Source of the DNA: Nitrobacter winogradskyi Nb-255
GTDB lineage: Bacteria; Pseudomonadota; Alphaproteobacteria; Rhizobiales; Xanthobacteraceae
Length of the DNA: 64,000 nt
Assembly (NCBI RefSeq): GCF_000012725.1
Contig: NC_007406.1
Span: 1,578,001 to 1,642,000 of the forward strand
Direction of reading: 5' to 3'
This document shows positions 32,554 to 40,357 of this stretch, one piece after another. A program made the position numbers and the translations under genes. The notes beneath the pieces were generated by a model. It searched no databases. It was not told the origin of the DNA and worked only from the letters and a program-made list of their open reading frames with translations. Position 1 is the stretch's first letter; each line of letters begins with the position of its first letter.

Positions 32554-32565
32554 AATTTGTGCTCC

Positions 32566-33723
32566 TTACGAGGTCTTGCAGACGATCTTCTTCATCGCCG
32601 CTGGCTGAACGACCGCACCGCCGACACGCCGCGTGGCATGAATTCTGGTCGTGCCGGTGGTCGCCAGCAAATATGGATTGGCCAAAATCGACAAACCAAT
32701 ACGGTCGAGGATCCGATAGGTCGCGGCGATGTCGCCGAATGCGATCGGCGTGGTGCCGCTGCCGACATCATCCATGTCGGGGCAATCGATGACTGGACGA
32801 CCCAGGATGGTGTCCGCCTGCCCCTGGAAGCCGGGCGACCAAAGGTATGTCCCGGTCGTGCCGTCCTTCAGCTTCCGGATGGCCGCGAGCGTCGTGGAAT
32901 TCATCAACCAAGTGCCTGCGTTCCGATAAGCAGCCGGAAGCGAATAGAACGTGTCGATGAGCATGTCGGCCGGTCCGCTGCCAAGCGTGGAAGCGTTGCC
33001 GGTCGCGACGATGCTGATGTCCGCGTTGATGAGCAAACCTTCCGGCTGCAGCGGGCCGGTGCCCTTCAGGAACGACAGTCCCTCTTTCAGGCCGAAGTCC
33101 TCCGCGAGTGCCATCCGAACTTCGGACTCGGCTGCGCCGGCGCTGTCGGCGAGAAGCTGGTTCGAGATATCGACGTAAGTGTTGATCTCGCGAACCGGGA
33201 TTTCAAGCTGACCAAAGGTCGGCTCACCAGTCGTCTGCGCTTGCGTCTCACCACGCCATTGAGCATTCGTGCGGCCGATGCGCTTGGGATAGGACACGGC
33301 AGGCGCCGATGTGGATCGGACCGAAGCGAGACCGCGGATCGGCGAGTACTGCACCAGATCACGAATAAACTCGGTCGCCATCTCGGTCGGCGCCAGATAG
33401 CCGCCCTGCGGATCGCTGGAAACGATCAGCGTCTTGAGTTCGAGCGGATCAGGCGGCGTGATGCCGGAACGGACATAAGCGCCGAACGCCTTGATTTCGA
33501 GCGCGGCGTCCGGATCCTTGTGATCGCCACTGCCCGGCCGGTTAATCTTGGCTTCGAGCTTGTCCATGCGGTCCACGAGCTTGGTCGTGTCGGCTTTGGT
33601 CTCGATGTCCTTCAAGCGCGCGTCAACGTTGGTAGTCAGATCATTGACCGCCTTCGTCACCAGATCGACCGGATCGGCGTCGTCGGTATCTTTGAATTCG
33701 AGATCAGAGAAATGCTTACCCAA
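32566..33723 (-). CDS. HK97-fold major capsid protein
   Basis: This 385-residue protein has an N-terminal coiled scaffold/delta domain (residues 1-80, rich in Asp/Lys/Thr). The HK97 capsid fold follows, with typical segments SSDPQGGYLAPTEMATEFI, SVRSTSAPAVSYP, GRPVIDCPDMDDV and RILDRIGLSIL. The delta domain would be removed by the protease encoded just upstream (5 bases). The gene looks intact. Confidence 0.95.
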   Translation of the reverse strand: MGKHFSDLEFKDTDDADPVDLVTKAVNDLTTNVDARLKDIETKADTTKLVDRMDKLEAKINRPGSGDHKDPDAALEIKAFGAYVRSGITPPDPLELKTLIVSSDPQGGYLAPTEMATEFIRDLVQYSPIRGLASVRSTSAPAVSYPKRIGRTNAQWRGETQAQTTGEPTFGQLEIPVREINTYVDISNQLLADSAGAAESEVRMALAEDFGLKEGLSFLKGTGPLQPEGLLINADISIVATGNASTLGSGPADMLIDTFYSLPAAYRNAGTWLMNSTTLAAIRKLKDGTTGTYLWSPGFQGQADTILGRPVIDCPDMDDVGSGTTPIAFGDIAATYRILDRIGLSILANPYLLATTGTTRIHATRRVGGAVVQPAAMKKIVCKTS

Positions 33724-33728
33724 GGTGA

Positions 33729-34226
33729 TTACCTCAATGCTAGGGCCGCAGCGGCCCGGTTAATGACCGCGGCAATGGCTGCGGCTTCGTCAAAAGACTT
33801 TGCGGACGTGATCCGCGCACGGGGGTGCGACCCACTTCTGACAAGGCTGATTTCAGCGAGATCGAGCGCGTCGATAATTCGGTTGCGACCTTCCTTGCGG
33901 GACGACTTAGTGCGGAATCCGATCGAGAGATCAGACACGAGACCCTTTAGAACCAGGCTCCTCACCGAGCGTGCGCGGGGTTGATCGAGGTGCAGTTGCC
34001 CCTTGACCATCAACCCTTCGTCGGTCGCTTTGACTTCGGTCCACGTTCCGATCAGGTCGGCGGGATTGTGCTGATAGAGCATTCCGAGATCGGGAGAGAT
34101 TTCGCCAAATGCACCCTTGGTGATGATGTCGCCAACACGATCCGGCTCCGCAAAGGGCCATGCGTTGCCGACAATTTCGCCAGTGTCGGAGACGTTCAGG
34201 GATGCCTTGATTTCGAGCCGGTCCAT
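33729..34226 (-). CDS. HK97 family prohead protease
   Basis: This 165-residue serine protease matures the capsid by cutting scaffold. It shows MLYQHNPADLIG (catalytic His), LSIGFRT (catalytic Ser) and ALDLAEISLV. The ATG shares one base with the stop of the DUF2158 gene. Its partner capsid gene is directly downstream. Confidence 0.93.
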   Translation of the reverse strand: MDRLEIKASLNVSDTGEIVGNAWPFAEPDRVGDIITKGAFGEISPDLGMLYQHNPADLIGTWTEVKATDEGLMVKGQLHLDQPRARSVRSLVLKGLVSDLSIGFRTKSSRKEGRNRIIDALDLAEISLVRSGSHPRARITSAKSFDEAAAIAAVINRAAAALALR

Positions 34227-34411
34227 CAGAAGGTGTCCTTTACGAGGCCATCGACCGGGAATCGACCGAACTTCACATCGCCCCTATCGTCGATCCAAAT
34301 CACGTGGACGGTGACAATGGTTTCCCGGTGATACGCGCCGGGCTGTCCATCCACTGTCATCGCGGGGCCACCGCTCTTCAACCGCACAACGTCGCCGACT
34401 TTCAAACTCAA
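34226..34411 (-). CDS. YodC-like DUF2158 protein
   Basis: This 61-residue protein reads LKVGDVVRLKSGGPAMTV followed by VIWIDDRGDVKFGRFPVDGL, the pattern of the small DUF2158/YodC beta-barrel family. The start is TTG, which forms a 4-base overlap (TTGA) with the stop of the upstream gene and has AAGGTG before it. Such genes are common in phages and plasmids, but the role is unknown. It sits inside the head-gene run. Confidence 0.7.
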   Translation of the reverse strand: MSLKVGDVVRLKSGGPAMTVDGQPGAYHRETIVTVHVIWIDDRGDVKFGRFPVDGLVKDTF

Positions 34412-34797
34412 CTTGTCACCTTTCTGGAATAAGGTTCGCGGGATGCAGCGAACGCGTCGACCTGCTCTCGAACGAACCGAAACTTTGTAAGCAGCCGCAC
34501 GGCTGCACTGAAACTGAACGGCACATCGACGCCGCCCTGCTTGACGCCCCAGCCGACGACGCATTTCGCGAGTTGCTCGATTGCAAGCCGCTCCTGTTCA
34601 TCGGCTGGAGGTCGGCCCGCATAGCTCATCAGTGCATCCGTGGTGGCGAGGCGAGCGCGACGTTGAGTGTCGGAATCCGGACCGGCAACGATCAGAACAA
34701 TATCGGTTGGCGTACCATTGACCGGATCGGTAATGACGCATTCCGCGCCGCGATCCTGGTACGCAATGAGATCATCGAAGTCGGCGAGATCAGTCAT
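34408..34797 (-). CDS. Phage protein, tail-assembly-chaperone-like
   Basis: This 129-residue protein has DIVLIVAGPDSDTQRRARL and a second half with LAKCVVGWGVKQGGVDVPFS and LTKFRFVREQVDAFAA. This organisation recalls tail assembly chaperones of siphoviruses, which bind the tape measure. It lies between portal and protease, not beside the tape-measure gene, and overlaps portal by 8 bases. The assignment is a resemblance only. Confidence 0.55.
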   Translation of the reverse strand: MTDLADFDDLIAYQDRGAECVITDPVNGTPTDIVLIVAGPDSDTQRRARLATTDALMSYAGRPPADEQERLAIEQLAKCVVGWGVKQGGVDVPFSFSAAVRLLTKFRFVREQVDAFAASREPYSRKVTS

Positions 34798-35968
34798 TTA
34801 CGGGCTGCTCCTGCGATCCAGGCTGGCTGGCGCCGGTGTTCGGGTTGGCAAATTCGTTGCCGCCGGCATAAGGCGCAAGGCCGGTATCCAGCCATGTGCG
34901 GGCTTCGTTTGGATTGAGCACGCGACTGGCAACGAGGCTGGAAATGGCGGTCGCACGCTTCTCCAGGTCCACGCGTGTCAGGTCATCAATGTCGAACTTG
35001 AACGCGTACAGCGCCCGCTCGTCATCAGTCAGCAGCGCGCGGTCGAACGCAGATTCAAGCGCCTTGAGCCACGGCATCAGCGTGACGCTCAGGAACTCTC
35101 TGTATTTTTGCCATGCGTTGGCGTAGCTCGATTTTGCGAGGTCACCGAGCATGACGCTGCTAATGTTGAAAGCGCGTGCGATGTCTTCCAATTGCCAACG
35201 GCGGTTTTCAACGAACTGAGCGTCGGTCGATGCGAGCGCAATCTGCTTGAATGTCGCGCCATCGAATAGAAACGCCGTACCACCCGCATTGTCCGGGCCG
35301 CCATACGCCGCGTTCCAGCCAGCGATCATGTTCTGGACAGCCTTTTCGCCCGCGCCGGACGGTACCTCGACTACGCCACCGGGGCGCGCCATCCGCTTGA
35401 ATAGGAATTCGACGTAGCGCGACATCGCCACTGCGGCGGAGATTGTCGGATACGCGAGGCTAACCGGGCATTTCGAGAATGGCCCGCGAATGTGAATGAT
35501 GTCCGATGCCGGCACGCTGCGACCGTTGACGGTGTAGGACGGGCGACCGGAGCCGTCGCCGGCATATTCCACGGTGATGCGGCCCGCGCTGTAGCGGATG
35601 ATTTCAAGGGGGCGACCGTCGCTGGATTTATTGACCCAGGCAATCCCGCCCGCGTCGGCGGTCAATGCTTGTGCGATCAAATCGCGGATCAGGACGGAGC
35701 CGGAGGTCCACTCGTTGACGTGGCCGCGCAACAGATCGAGTGCAGGGTGCTTTACGTCGGCGGACGTGTCATCGCGTTTGACCAGGTGTAGATCGAGCGT
35801 TGCCGCAGCATTGCTAATTGTCGTGACGGCGGCGGAAACAGCGGGTTCTGAAAGCGGATGAACCGGCCCGTACGTGCTGCCGCCCGAGAGAATTGCGACG
35901 ATCGCTTCATCCGGATCGCTGAGCGATTTCGTTTCGACAGTAGTGCGGCTGAAGGGCCAGAGTTTCAA
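34790..35968 (-). CDS. HK97 family phage portal protein
   Basis: This 392-residue portal subunit (the dodecameric ring through which DNA enters the capsid) is read from a TTG (LKLWPFSR), which fits the family N-terminus. The frame is open to 36,013. Landmarks are AVSAAVTTISNAAATLDLHL, SDIIHIRGPF, ENRRWQLEDIARAFNISSVM and LLTDDERALYAFKFDIDDL. It is the first gene of the virion block in transcription order. Confidence 0.92.
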   Translation of the reverse strand: MKLWPFSRTTVETKSLSDPDEAIVAILSGGSTYGPVHPLSEPAVSAAVTTISNAAATLDLHLVKRDDTSADVKHPALDLLRGHVNEWTSGSVLIRDLIAQALTADAGGIAWVNKSSDGRPLEIIRYSAGRITVEYAGDGSGRPSYTVNGRSVPASDIIHIRGPFSKCPVSLAYPTISAAVAMSRYVEFLFKRMARPGGVVEVPSGAGEKAVQNMIAGWNAAYGGPDNAGGTAFLFDGATFKQIALASTDAQFVENRRWQLEDIARAFNISSVMLGDLAKSSYANAWQKYREFLSVTLMPWLKALESAFDRALLTDDERALYAFKFDIDDLTRVDLEKRATAISSLVASRVLNPNEARTWLDTGLAPYAGGNEFANPNTGASQPGSQEQPVND

Positions 35969-36108
35969 AGTTGCCTGCTCAAGGTACAAAAAATTCCCGC
36001 ACGCGCCATTCAAGGGCTATGCGAGCCGATCGCAACGCGCGACCTGATGATGAAATGAATATACTACGCCCGAGTCGAATTCGTAAGCTGGCAAACCCTA
36101 GCAAGTCG

Positions 36109-36318
36109 TCAGGCGGCGCGTCGCATCCAACGCCATAGCTCGCTTCTGATAGCGCAGTGTCGCCCGCCAACTTTGAAAATCGGAACGTCAGGCTTCCTTG
36201 CCCATCGCCGGGCGGTGTCCACGCTCACGTCGAGAAAGAACGCAATCGCGGGAAGACCCCATATTCGTTCGACGTGCAGATCATCTTCGTTCAACGTGAT
36301 TGGTGGTTTAGTTTCCAT
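36109..36318 (-). CDS. Excisionase/AlpA-like HTH protein
   Basis: This 69-residue protein has a MerR-type winged helix (IAFFLDVSVDTARRWARKPD) and a wing PIFKVGGRHCAIRSEL, as in excisionase and AlpA-like regulators. It precedes the portal gene on the same strand and may switch the virion block or act in excision. It diverges from a plus-strand small gene starting 37 bases away, so its promoter lies in that gap. Confidence 0.75.
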   Translation of the reverse strand: METKPPITLNEDDLHVERIWGLPAIAFFLDVSVDTARRWARKPDVPIFKVGGRHCAIRSELWRWMRRAA

Positions 36319-36354
36319 TATGAGTATCTTTCATTTTCAGACTGCGGGGATTCC

Positions 36355-36621
36355 ATGGTCTACAATCGCTCCAAGGCACTAAAGTTAAACCGACTTGCTC
36401 AAGGGATCGCTGGTCGAATGGAGGAGAGGCGAAGAAAATTGGATGAGGAATACCGCTCCCAAATGCCTCCACCGAATACGAAGAAATGGCACTTATCGGA
36501 ATATGAAAGCCCCCCGCCAGAGACTATCAAGCTGCCGCGACGCCTGGTGGAAGCCCTCATCAGTGACATGGCCCAATGGGAAAAGCATCTGCTCGACCAC
36601 AGCGAGCCTTCCACAAAGTGA
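36355..36621 (+). CDS. Small hypothetical protein
   Basis: This 88-residue, highly charged helical protein is from the ATG giving MVYNRSKALKLNRLA. It has a region RMEERRRKLDEEYRSQM and a C-terminal helix LVEALISDMAQWEKHL. It is the only plus-strand gene between the two minus-strand blocks of E1. It converges with the end of the primase gene. No family recognised. Confidence 0.5.
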   Translation: MVYNRSKALKLNRLAQGIAGRMEERRRKLDEEYRSQMPPPNTKKWHLSEYESPPPETIKLPRRLVEALISDMAQWEKHLLDHSEPSTK

Positions 36622-36676
36622 CTTCTGAAATTTCGAGTTGATGCTTTCCCATGGTCACGCAAGCGCACAAGCGCCT

Positions 36677-39067
36677 TTAGGGCGCGCGCAGCGCTATGGG
36701 GGTATGGGGGTTGGGATAGCAGCCCGTTGGTATGGGAGTTGGTAGGGTTTGAGGTACCGTTGGTAGGGGTGTTGGTACCCCGTTGGTAGCCGGTTGGCAG
36801 GGCGTTGGAATCGGGTTGGTAGGCTCTTTCGTCAACTGATAAGTTCGATCTGAGACGATCAGGTGTTGTCTCATTCGCGAAGGTGGTCCGGTCATAATGG
36901 CTTCGATGCGCTTTGAAGCGAGCAATCGATCCATGGCATCTTTCAGCGCCCTGCTCTTCAGCCCTTGCGCGCCCGCGTGTTCTGCAAAGAGCTTCGGCGC
37001 GTAGTTGCTGCCTGGATTCGGGCTGACAGCCCCCCTGCTCTCCGCATCGTACAGTGCCAGCATTTTCAGGAAGACTTCGTCGGCCCTATTGCGAGCGTCG
37101 TTCGCAGCCATCAGGCCACCTGCAGTTATACTGTCAGGTACAAAGACACCACGGCGCCAATGCAGAACGATCTCCTCACCAACCCTGCCGTAGTTTGATT
37201 TCATGGACCGAAGTACGCGTGCGTCCGGATCCGGCTCGCTATTGTCGTCGGCCCGGATGCGATCGAAGTACAGGCGGCTCCGCACGGAATTATTCCAGCC
37301 GGTGCTTCCGCTCGAACCGGTACCCCTCGTCATTCCTGAGACGGAAGGATGTGCGAGCAAGAGGATGGTGATGTCGTATTTCAGCGCGAGACCACGCAGC
37401 AAACCGATGAACTGCCGAGCCTGCGAGCGGTCAATCTCATTGCCGCCGAACAGGTCCGCCAACGTATCGAGGACGACGAACGTCGGACGAAGCGCAATGC
37501 ATTGAGCTTCCAGCGCGGCAAACAAGGCGGTCGGAATGAGGATGCTGCTACGCCCGTCAGGTGCCGCGAGGATCGCATCTTCTCCCGCAAGAGAAACGAT
37601 ATGCAGGTCCGTCATTTTACTCAACGGAACGGAATGCTCGCGGGCAATGTCAGCCAAGCGACGATGGACTTCGTCGCGTGAATCCTCGGCTGTCACGAAT
37701 AGACATGCGCCCTTCTCCACAACCCGGCCCAGCCAGGGGCGTCCGAGCGCCGTTGAAGCGAGAAGCTGAAGAGCAATAAGAGATTTTCCCGTGCCGCCAT
37801 CACCGTAAAGCAGCGTAACGGTCTCGGCTGGTATCCAATCACGAACGTGCCAGCGCCGCGGCGGTACCGGCAACCCTTCCAGAGACGCTGCCGAAAACAC
37901 CGGTAGAATGCCGCCTGGCAGACTCGGAGCCGTACGCTCAGTGCGACCGTCTTCCGTCCAGCGCCAGCCTTCCGGCAATGGACTGCCTATGGGCAGCGGC
38001 GAGAAGGGCGGCGCGGGTGGATATGGACAGCCGATCACATGGCGAAACATCCAGTTAACTTCTTTCAGCCCGCGCAGCGTTAGGAGATTTTCGCCCTCGG
38101 TCTTGAAGTCGTTCGGATTCCACCAACGCTTTCGAAGTTCGTCTTCCCTGTCTTCCCATCCAAGAAGCAGGACTGCGTTCAAGCCGTCCTCTCCGGGGAA
38201 CGACAATTTGATTCGCTTGGCAAGTTCGAAATCATCGGGCGTCGTCTCGCGGTCATCGGGAGTCCAGACTTTTGCCATGTGCTGGCAATACCAAACCACC
38301 TCAGCGTATCGGATGCCATCATGGGAGACGCCATCGACTGCATCGGGCACAGGCGCGGTGATCTTGATTGTTTTGGGTTTGACGTTAGCGGCCACCACGG
38401 CGAGCAGATCATCGACTTTTGTCCAGCTATTCCAAGCTTTATGAACGCGCACCGGCTGCGGATCGGGCGAGCGTCCGCGCTTTATTTTCGGTGTACTCGG
38501 CCAATTAAGCGTTCCGGGCACGCGCATGATGCGCGAGATATCCGGCACGCACATCTTGTCGCCAGTGAGTTCACCAAGCGCACGAGCCAACGGCTTCGAC
38601 TCGGCAGGCGGCAATGCCCGATCGAGGATCATCACCTCCTGGTAATTCCCCTTGCTGGATTCGACGATATAATTCGGCATCAGCGGCGCGTGCGGTGTCG
38701 CTACTCCTTCGTGATCCGAATCGGCGTCAACAGTGAACGCCAGTGTTCGAACCACGTCGGCTTGGGTGCCTTTTGCACCCTCCGGCAGGTCCGGCCGCAT
38801 GAGGCCACGTGAGTCGTAGACGCCGTATTGCGTGCCTTGAAACGCCATCGCTGCGGCGGTCATGCCGTCGACGTCACCAATGGCAAAATGCTGATTGATC
38901 GGCGGGAGACCCAGCGGCTTATCTGCGATTGCACATAGCACCAACTTGCCGGGGACATTGGCGCGTTCAGCGAGATGGTGCAGCATCCAGAAGTGATTGC
39001 GGATGGTGGTACGGTCGAACGTACTTGCAGAATCCGCTGTCTGCGGTGTATTATGGGTCATCAACAT
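36677..39067 (-). CDS. RepB-like primase / RepA-like AAA helicase
   Basis: This 796-residue replication protein has two parts. Residues 20-230 resemble the RepB-type primase, with a DAD acidic motif in LAFTVDADSDHEG and SSKGNYQEVMIL. Residues 400-660 form a RecA-fold ATPase with LLYGDGGTGKSLIALQLL (Walker A) and FVVLDTLADLFGG (Walker B), as in RepA-like hexameric helicases. The C-terminal 50 residues are Pro/Thr-rich and coincide with DNA repeats. This makes E1 able, in principle, to start its own replication, as P4-like satellites do. Confidence 0.88.
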   Translation of the reverse strand: MLMTHNTPQTADSASTFDRTTIRNHFWMLHHLAERANVPGKLVLCAIADKPLGLPPINQHFAIGDVDGMTAAAMAFQGTQYGVYDSRGLMRPDLPEGAKGTQADVVRTLAFTVDADSDHEGVATPHAPLMPNYIVESSKGNYQEVMILDRALPPAESKPLARALGELTGDKMCVPDISRIMRVPGTLNWPSTPKIKRGRSPDPQPVRVHKAWNSWTKVDDLLAVVAANVKPKTIKITAPVPDAVDGVSHDGIRYAEVVWYCQHMAKVWTPDDRETTPDDFELAKRIKLSFPGEDGLNAVLLLGWEDREDELRKRWWNPNDFKTEGENLLTLRGLKEVNWMFRHVIGCPYPPAPPFSPLPIGSPLPEGWRWTEDGRTERTAPSLPGGILPVFSAASLEGLPVPPRRWHVRDWIPAETVTLLYGDGGTGKSLIALQLLASTALGRPWLGRVVEKGACLFVTAEDSRDEVHRRLADIAREHSVPLSKMTDLHIVSLAGEDAILAAPDGRSSILIPTALFAALEAQCIALRPTFVVLDTLADLFGGNEIDRSQARQFIGLLRGLALKYDITILLLAHPSVSGMTRGTGSSGSTGWNNSVRSRLYFDRIRADDNSEPDPDARVLRSMKSNYGRVGEEIVLHWRRGVFVPDSITAGGLMAANDARNRADEVFLKMLALYDAESRGAVSPNPGSNYAPKLFAEHAGAQGLKSRALKDAMDRLLASKRIEAIMTGPPSRMRQHLIVSDRTYQLTKEPTNPIPTPCQPATNGVPTPLPTVPQTLPTPIPTGCYPNPHTPIALRAP
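36710..36823 (+). repeat. Iteron-like array of GTTGGTA, candidate replication origin
   Basis: Nine copies of GTTGGTA or near matches start at 36,710, 36,726, 36,738, 36,759, 36,771, 36,782, 36,793, 36,804 and 36,815. Four of them are followed by GG or GGG. The last five intervals are 12, 11, 11, 11 and 11 bases, about one helical turn. They fall in all three codon phases of the primase gene that covers them, so protein repeats do not explain the spacing. The array next to a primase/helicase gene suggests an origin. Confidence 0.6.
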
Positions 39068-39094
39068 CCACTATTTTGGCTCGTTCATCTTAGA

Positions 39095-39122
39095 CCCGCC
39101 CTGCCAGGCGGGTTTTTCTTTT
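39095..39122 (+). terminator. Rho-independent terminator facing the primase operon
   Basis: Stem CCCGCC / GGCGGG (39,095-39,100 and 39,107-39,112), followed by TTTTTCTTTT on the plus strand. It stands in the 55-base gap upstream of the primase start and would stop antisense transcription coming from the left. Confidence 0.65.
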
Positions 39123-39359
39123 CTAAGTTTCGATCTCGTCGAGTGCATCGAGCGCTGCTTCGCAGATTTCATGCCGAAGTGGGGCGTCGTCCCAAAACTT
39201 CAAACCCGGTGGCGGCAGGATGAAACATTCGCCCGCCCCGCTTTCCAGCAGCTTGCACCCGCGCAGCGTCGCCTGCGGAAGCTCCACGTCGAATAGTGCG
39301 AGCAAAGTTGGCGTGCGGGGGCTATCGTCGCTTACGGGTTCGATGCGGGTTATGTTCAT
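39123..39359 (-). CDS. Small hypothetical, SpoVG-like by pattern
   Basis: This 78-residue protein has MNITRIEPVSDD, LLALFDVELPQATLRGCKLLE and a Pro-rich loop ILPPPGLKFW, then a helix HEICEAALDALDEIE. The strand pattern faintly recalls phage SpoVG-like proteins. It overlaps its upstream gene by 4 bases and belongs to the three-gene run led by the HTH protein at 39,720. Confidence 0.55.
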   Translation of the reverse strand: MNITRIEPVSDDSPRTPTLLALFDVELPQATLRGCKLLESGAGECFILPPPGLKFWDDAPLRHEICEAALDALDEIET

Positions 39360-39523
39360 TGGGTGTCGCCGAACAACTTCCGTCTGATCTCGGCAACCTT
39401 TGGGTCCTTAGAGTCGCCGGTAACGATCTGATGAATGGAGTCGATCATATCCTCTCGAATAAGGTCGCGGAGATTACTCTTAAGTTTCAGGGCCTCGATG
39501 CCCGGCGGTTTTGACAAGCTCAT
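39356..39523 (-). CDS. Small hypothetical protein
   Basis: This 55-residue protein is from ATG (MSLSKPPGIEALKLKSNL), helical, ending EIRRKLFGDTQ. It overlaps the HTH gene upstream and the next gene downstream by 4 bases each, so it is most likely translated as part of the operon. No function recognised. Confidence 0.55.
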   Translation of the reverse strand: MSLSKPPGIEALKLKSNLRDLIREDMIDSIHQIVTGDSKDPKVAEIRRKLFGDTQ

Positions 39524-39720
39524 GCCGCGACCTCCAATCCGAGCTTCCGGCGAATCCAACTCGTGGGCACGACCTTTCGCTTGCCGAACTGGATGGTTTC
39601 GATTTCGCCACGGTTGGCAGCGTCGTAACTCGCATTTCGCCCAAGTCCGAAAGCTACCCTCTCGGCCGTCGGCACCGACGCCACAGGTTGTTTTAGGATT
39701 TCCGCAAGTTCTTCATTCAT
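39520..39720 (-). CDS. Excisionase-like HTH DNA-binding protein
   Basis: This 66-residue protein has a helix-turn-helix of the HTH_17/excisionase type (VAFGLGRNASYDAANRGEIE), followed by the wing TIQFGKRKVVPTSWIRRKLG. It is the first gene of a minus-strand operon, with AGGAG ten bases before the ATG and a near-consensus promoter. It diverges from the regulator/integrase pair, the position of a lysogeny switch. Confidence 0.75.
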   Translation of the reverse strand: MNEELAEILKQPVASVPTAERVAFGLGRNASYDAANRGEIETIQFGKRKVVPTSWIRRKLGLEVAA

Positions 39721-39751
39721 AACTGTTGCGCTCCTTTTGACGACAGGGTAC

Positions 39752-39780
39752 ACAATACTCCTATGATCCCGGGTTGTCAA
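39752..39780 (-). promoter_or_regulatory. Sigma-70-type promoter of the HTH operon
   Basis: On the minus strand TTGACA (39,780-39,775) and TATTGT (39,757-39,752) are separated by 17 bases. It drives the operon starting at 39,720 and lies in the 82-base divergent gap shared with the regulator/integrase genes. Confidence 0.65.
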
Positions 39781-39802
39781 CGATAGGGGTGGAACGTACC
39801 CA

Positions 39803-40357
39803 ATGAGCACTTCACTTAGGGCGATCTCGCCGCAACTGGCGGAAATACTTGGCGAAAAGCAGACAACGCTCAGAGAACGACAGCGGGCATTGGTCCAAGC
39901 TGGTCTTCTTAAATCGTTACCCGGTCGGGGTCGCGGGGCTGGAGTCCTCGCTACAGCGGAGAGCGCGGCTATACTTCTGACGTCGCTCCTAGCAAGCGTC
40001 GCATTAGTCGACGCGGCCGATCTGACGCACGAAATGGTGCAAGCCCTACCCGCTAATTCCAAGAAAGCATGTTCGCTAACTGGAGCGGTTAATTTCCTTG
40101 GGGCGCTGACAGAAATCTTGTCGGACCCGCAGACCGCCAATCGGATAACAAGAATATCGGCGAGCAACTACGGCACTGCTTCTATAGAATATGACAATGA
40201 GTCCCGCTGCGGTTTTGTCGTGCTCATCGCCGACGTTCCGAAAATGACCGTTCTCGCTCAAAACAGAACTTACAGTCGCTTTCGCGTGGACATATCAGTT
40301 CTCGGTCAAACGCTTCAAGAGATCGCCACCCTCCTCGCAAAGGAAGTGGCGAAATGA
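39803..40357 (+). CDS. Winged-helix regulator-like protein, integrase partner
   Basis: This 184-residue protein has an N-terminal helix-turn-helix pattern (PQLAEILGEKQTTLRERQRALVQAGLLK) followed by a basic GRGRGAG wing. A C-terminal domain (SRCGFVVLIADVPKMTVLAQ) is of unknown type. Its stop overlaps the integrase start by 4 bases, so the two are co-translated. It may be the element's repressor or an integration-control factor. Confidence 0.6.
   Translation: MSTSLRAISPQLAEILGEKQTTLRERQRALVQAGLLKSLPGRGRGAGVLATAESAAILLTSLLASVALVDAADLTHEMVQALPANSKKACSLTGAVNFLGALTEILSDPQTANRITRISASNYGTASIEYDNESRCGFVVLIADVPKMTVLAQNRTYSRFRVDISVLGQTLQEIATLLAKEVAK

Noticed and set aside
32557-33984. 475-codon plus-strand frame opposite the capsid and protease genes
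   Set aside because: Opposite strand of a clear capsid gene; low-complexity basic composition without motifs.
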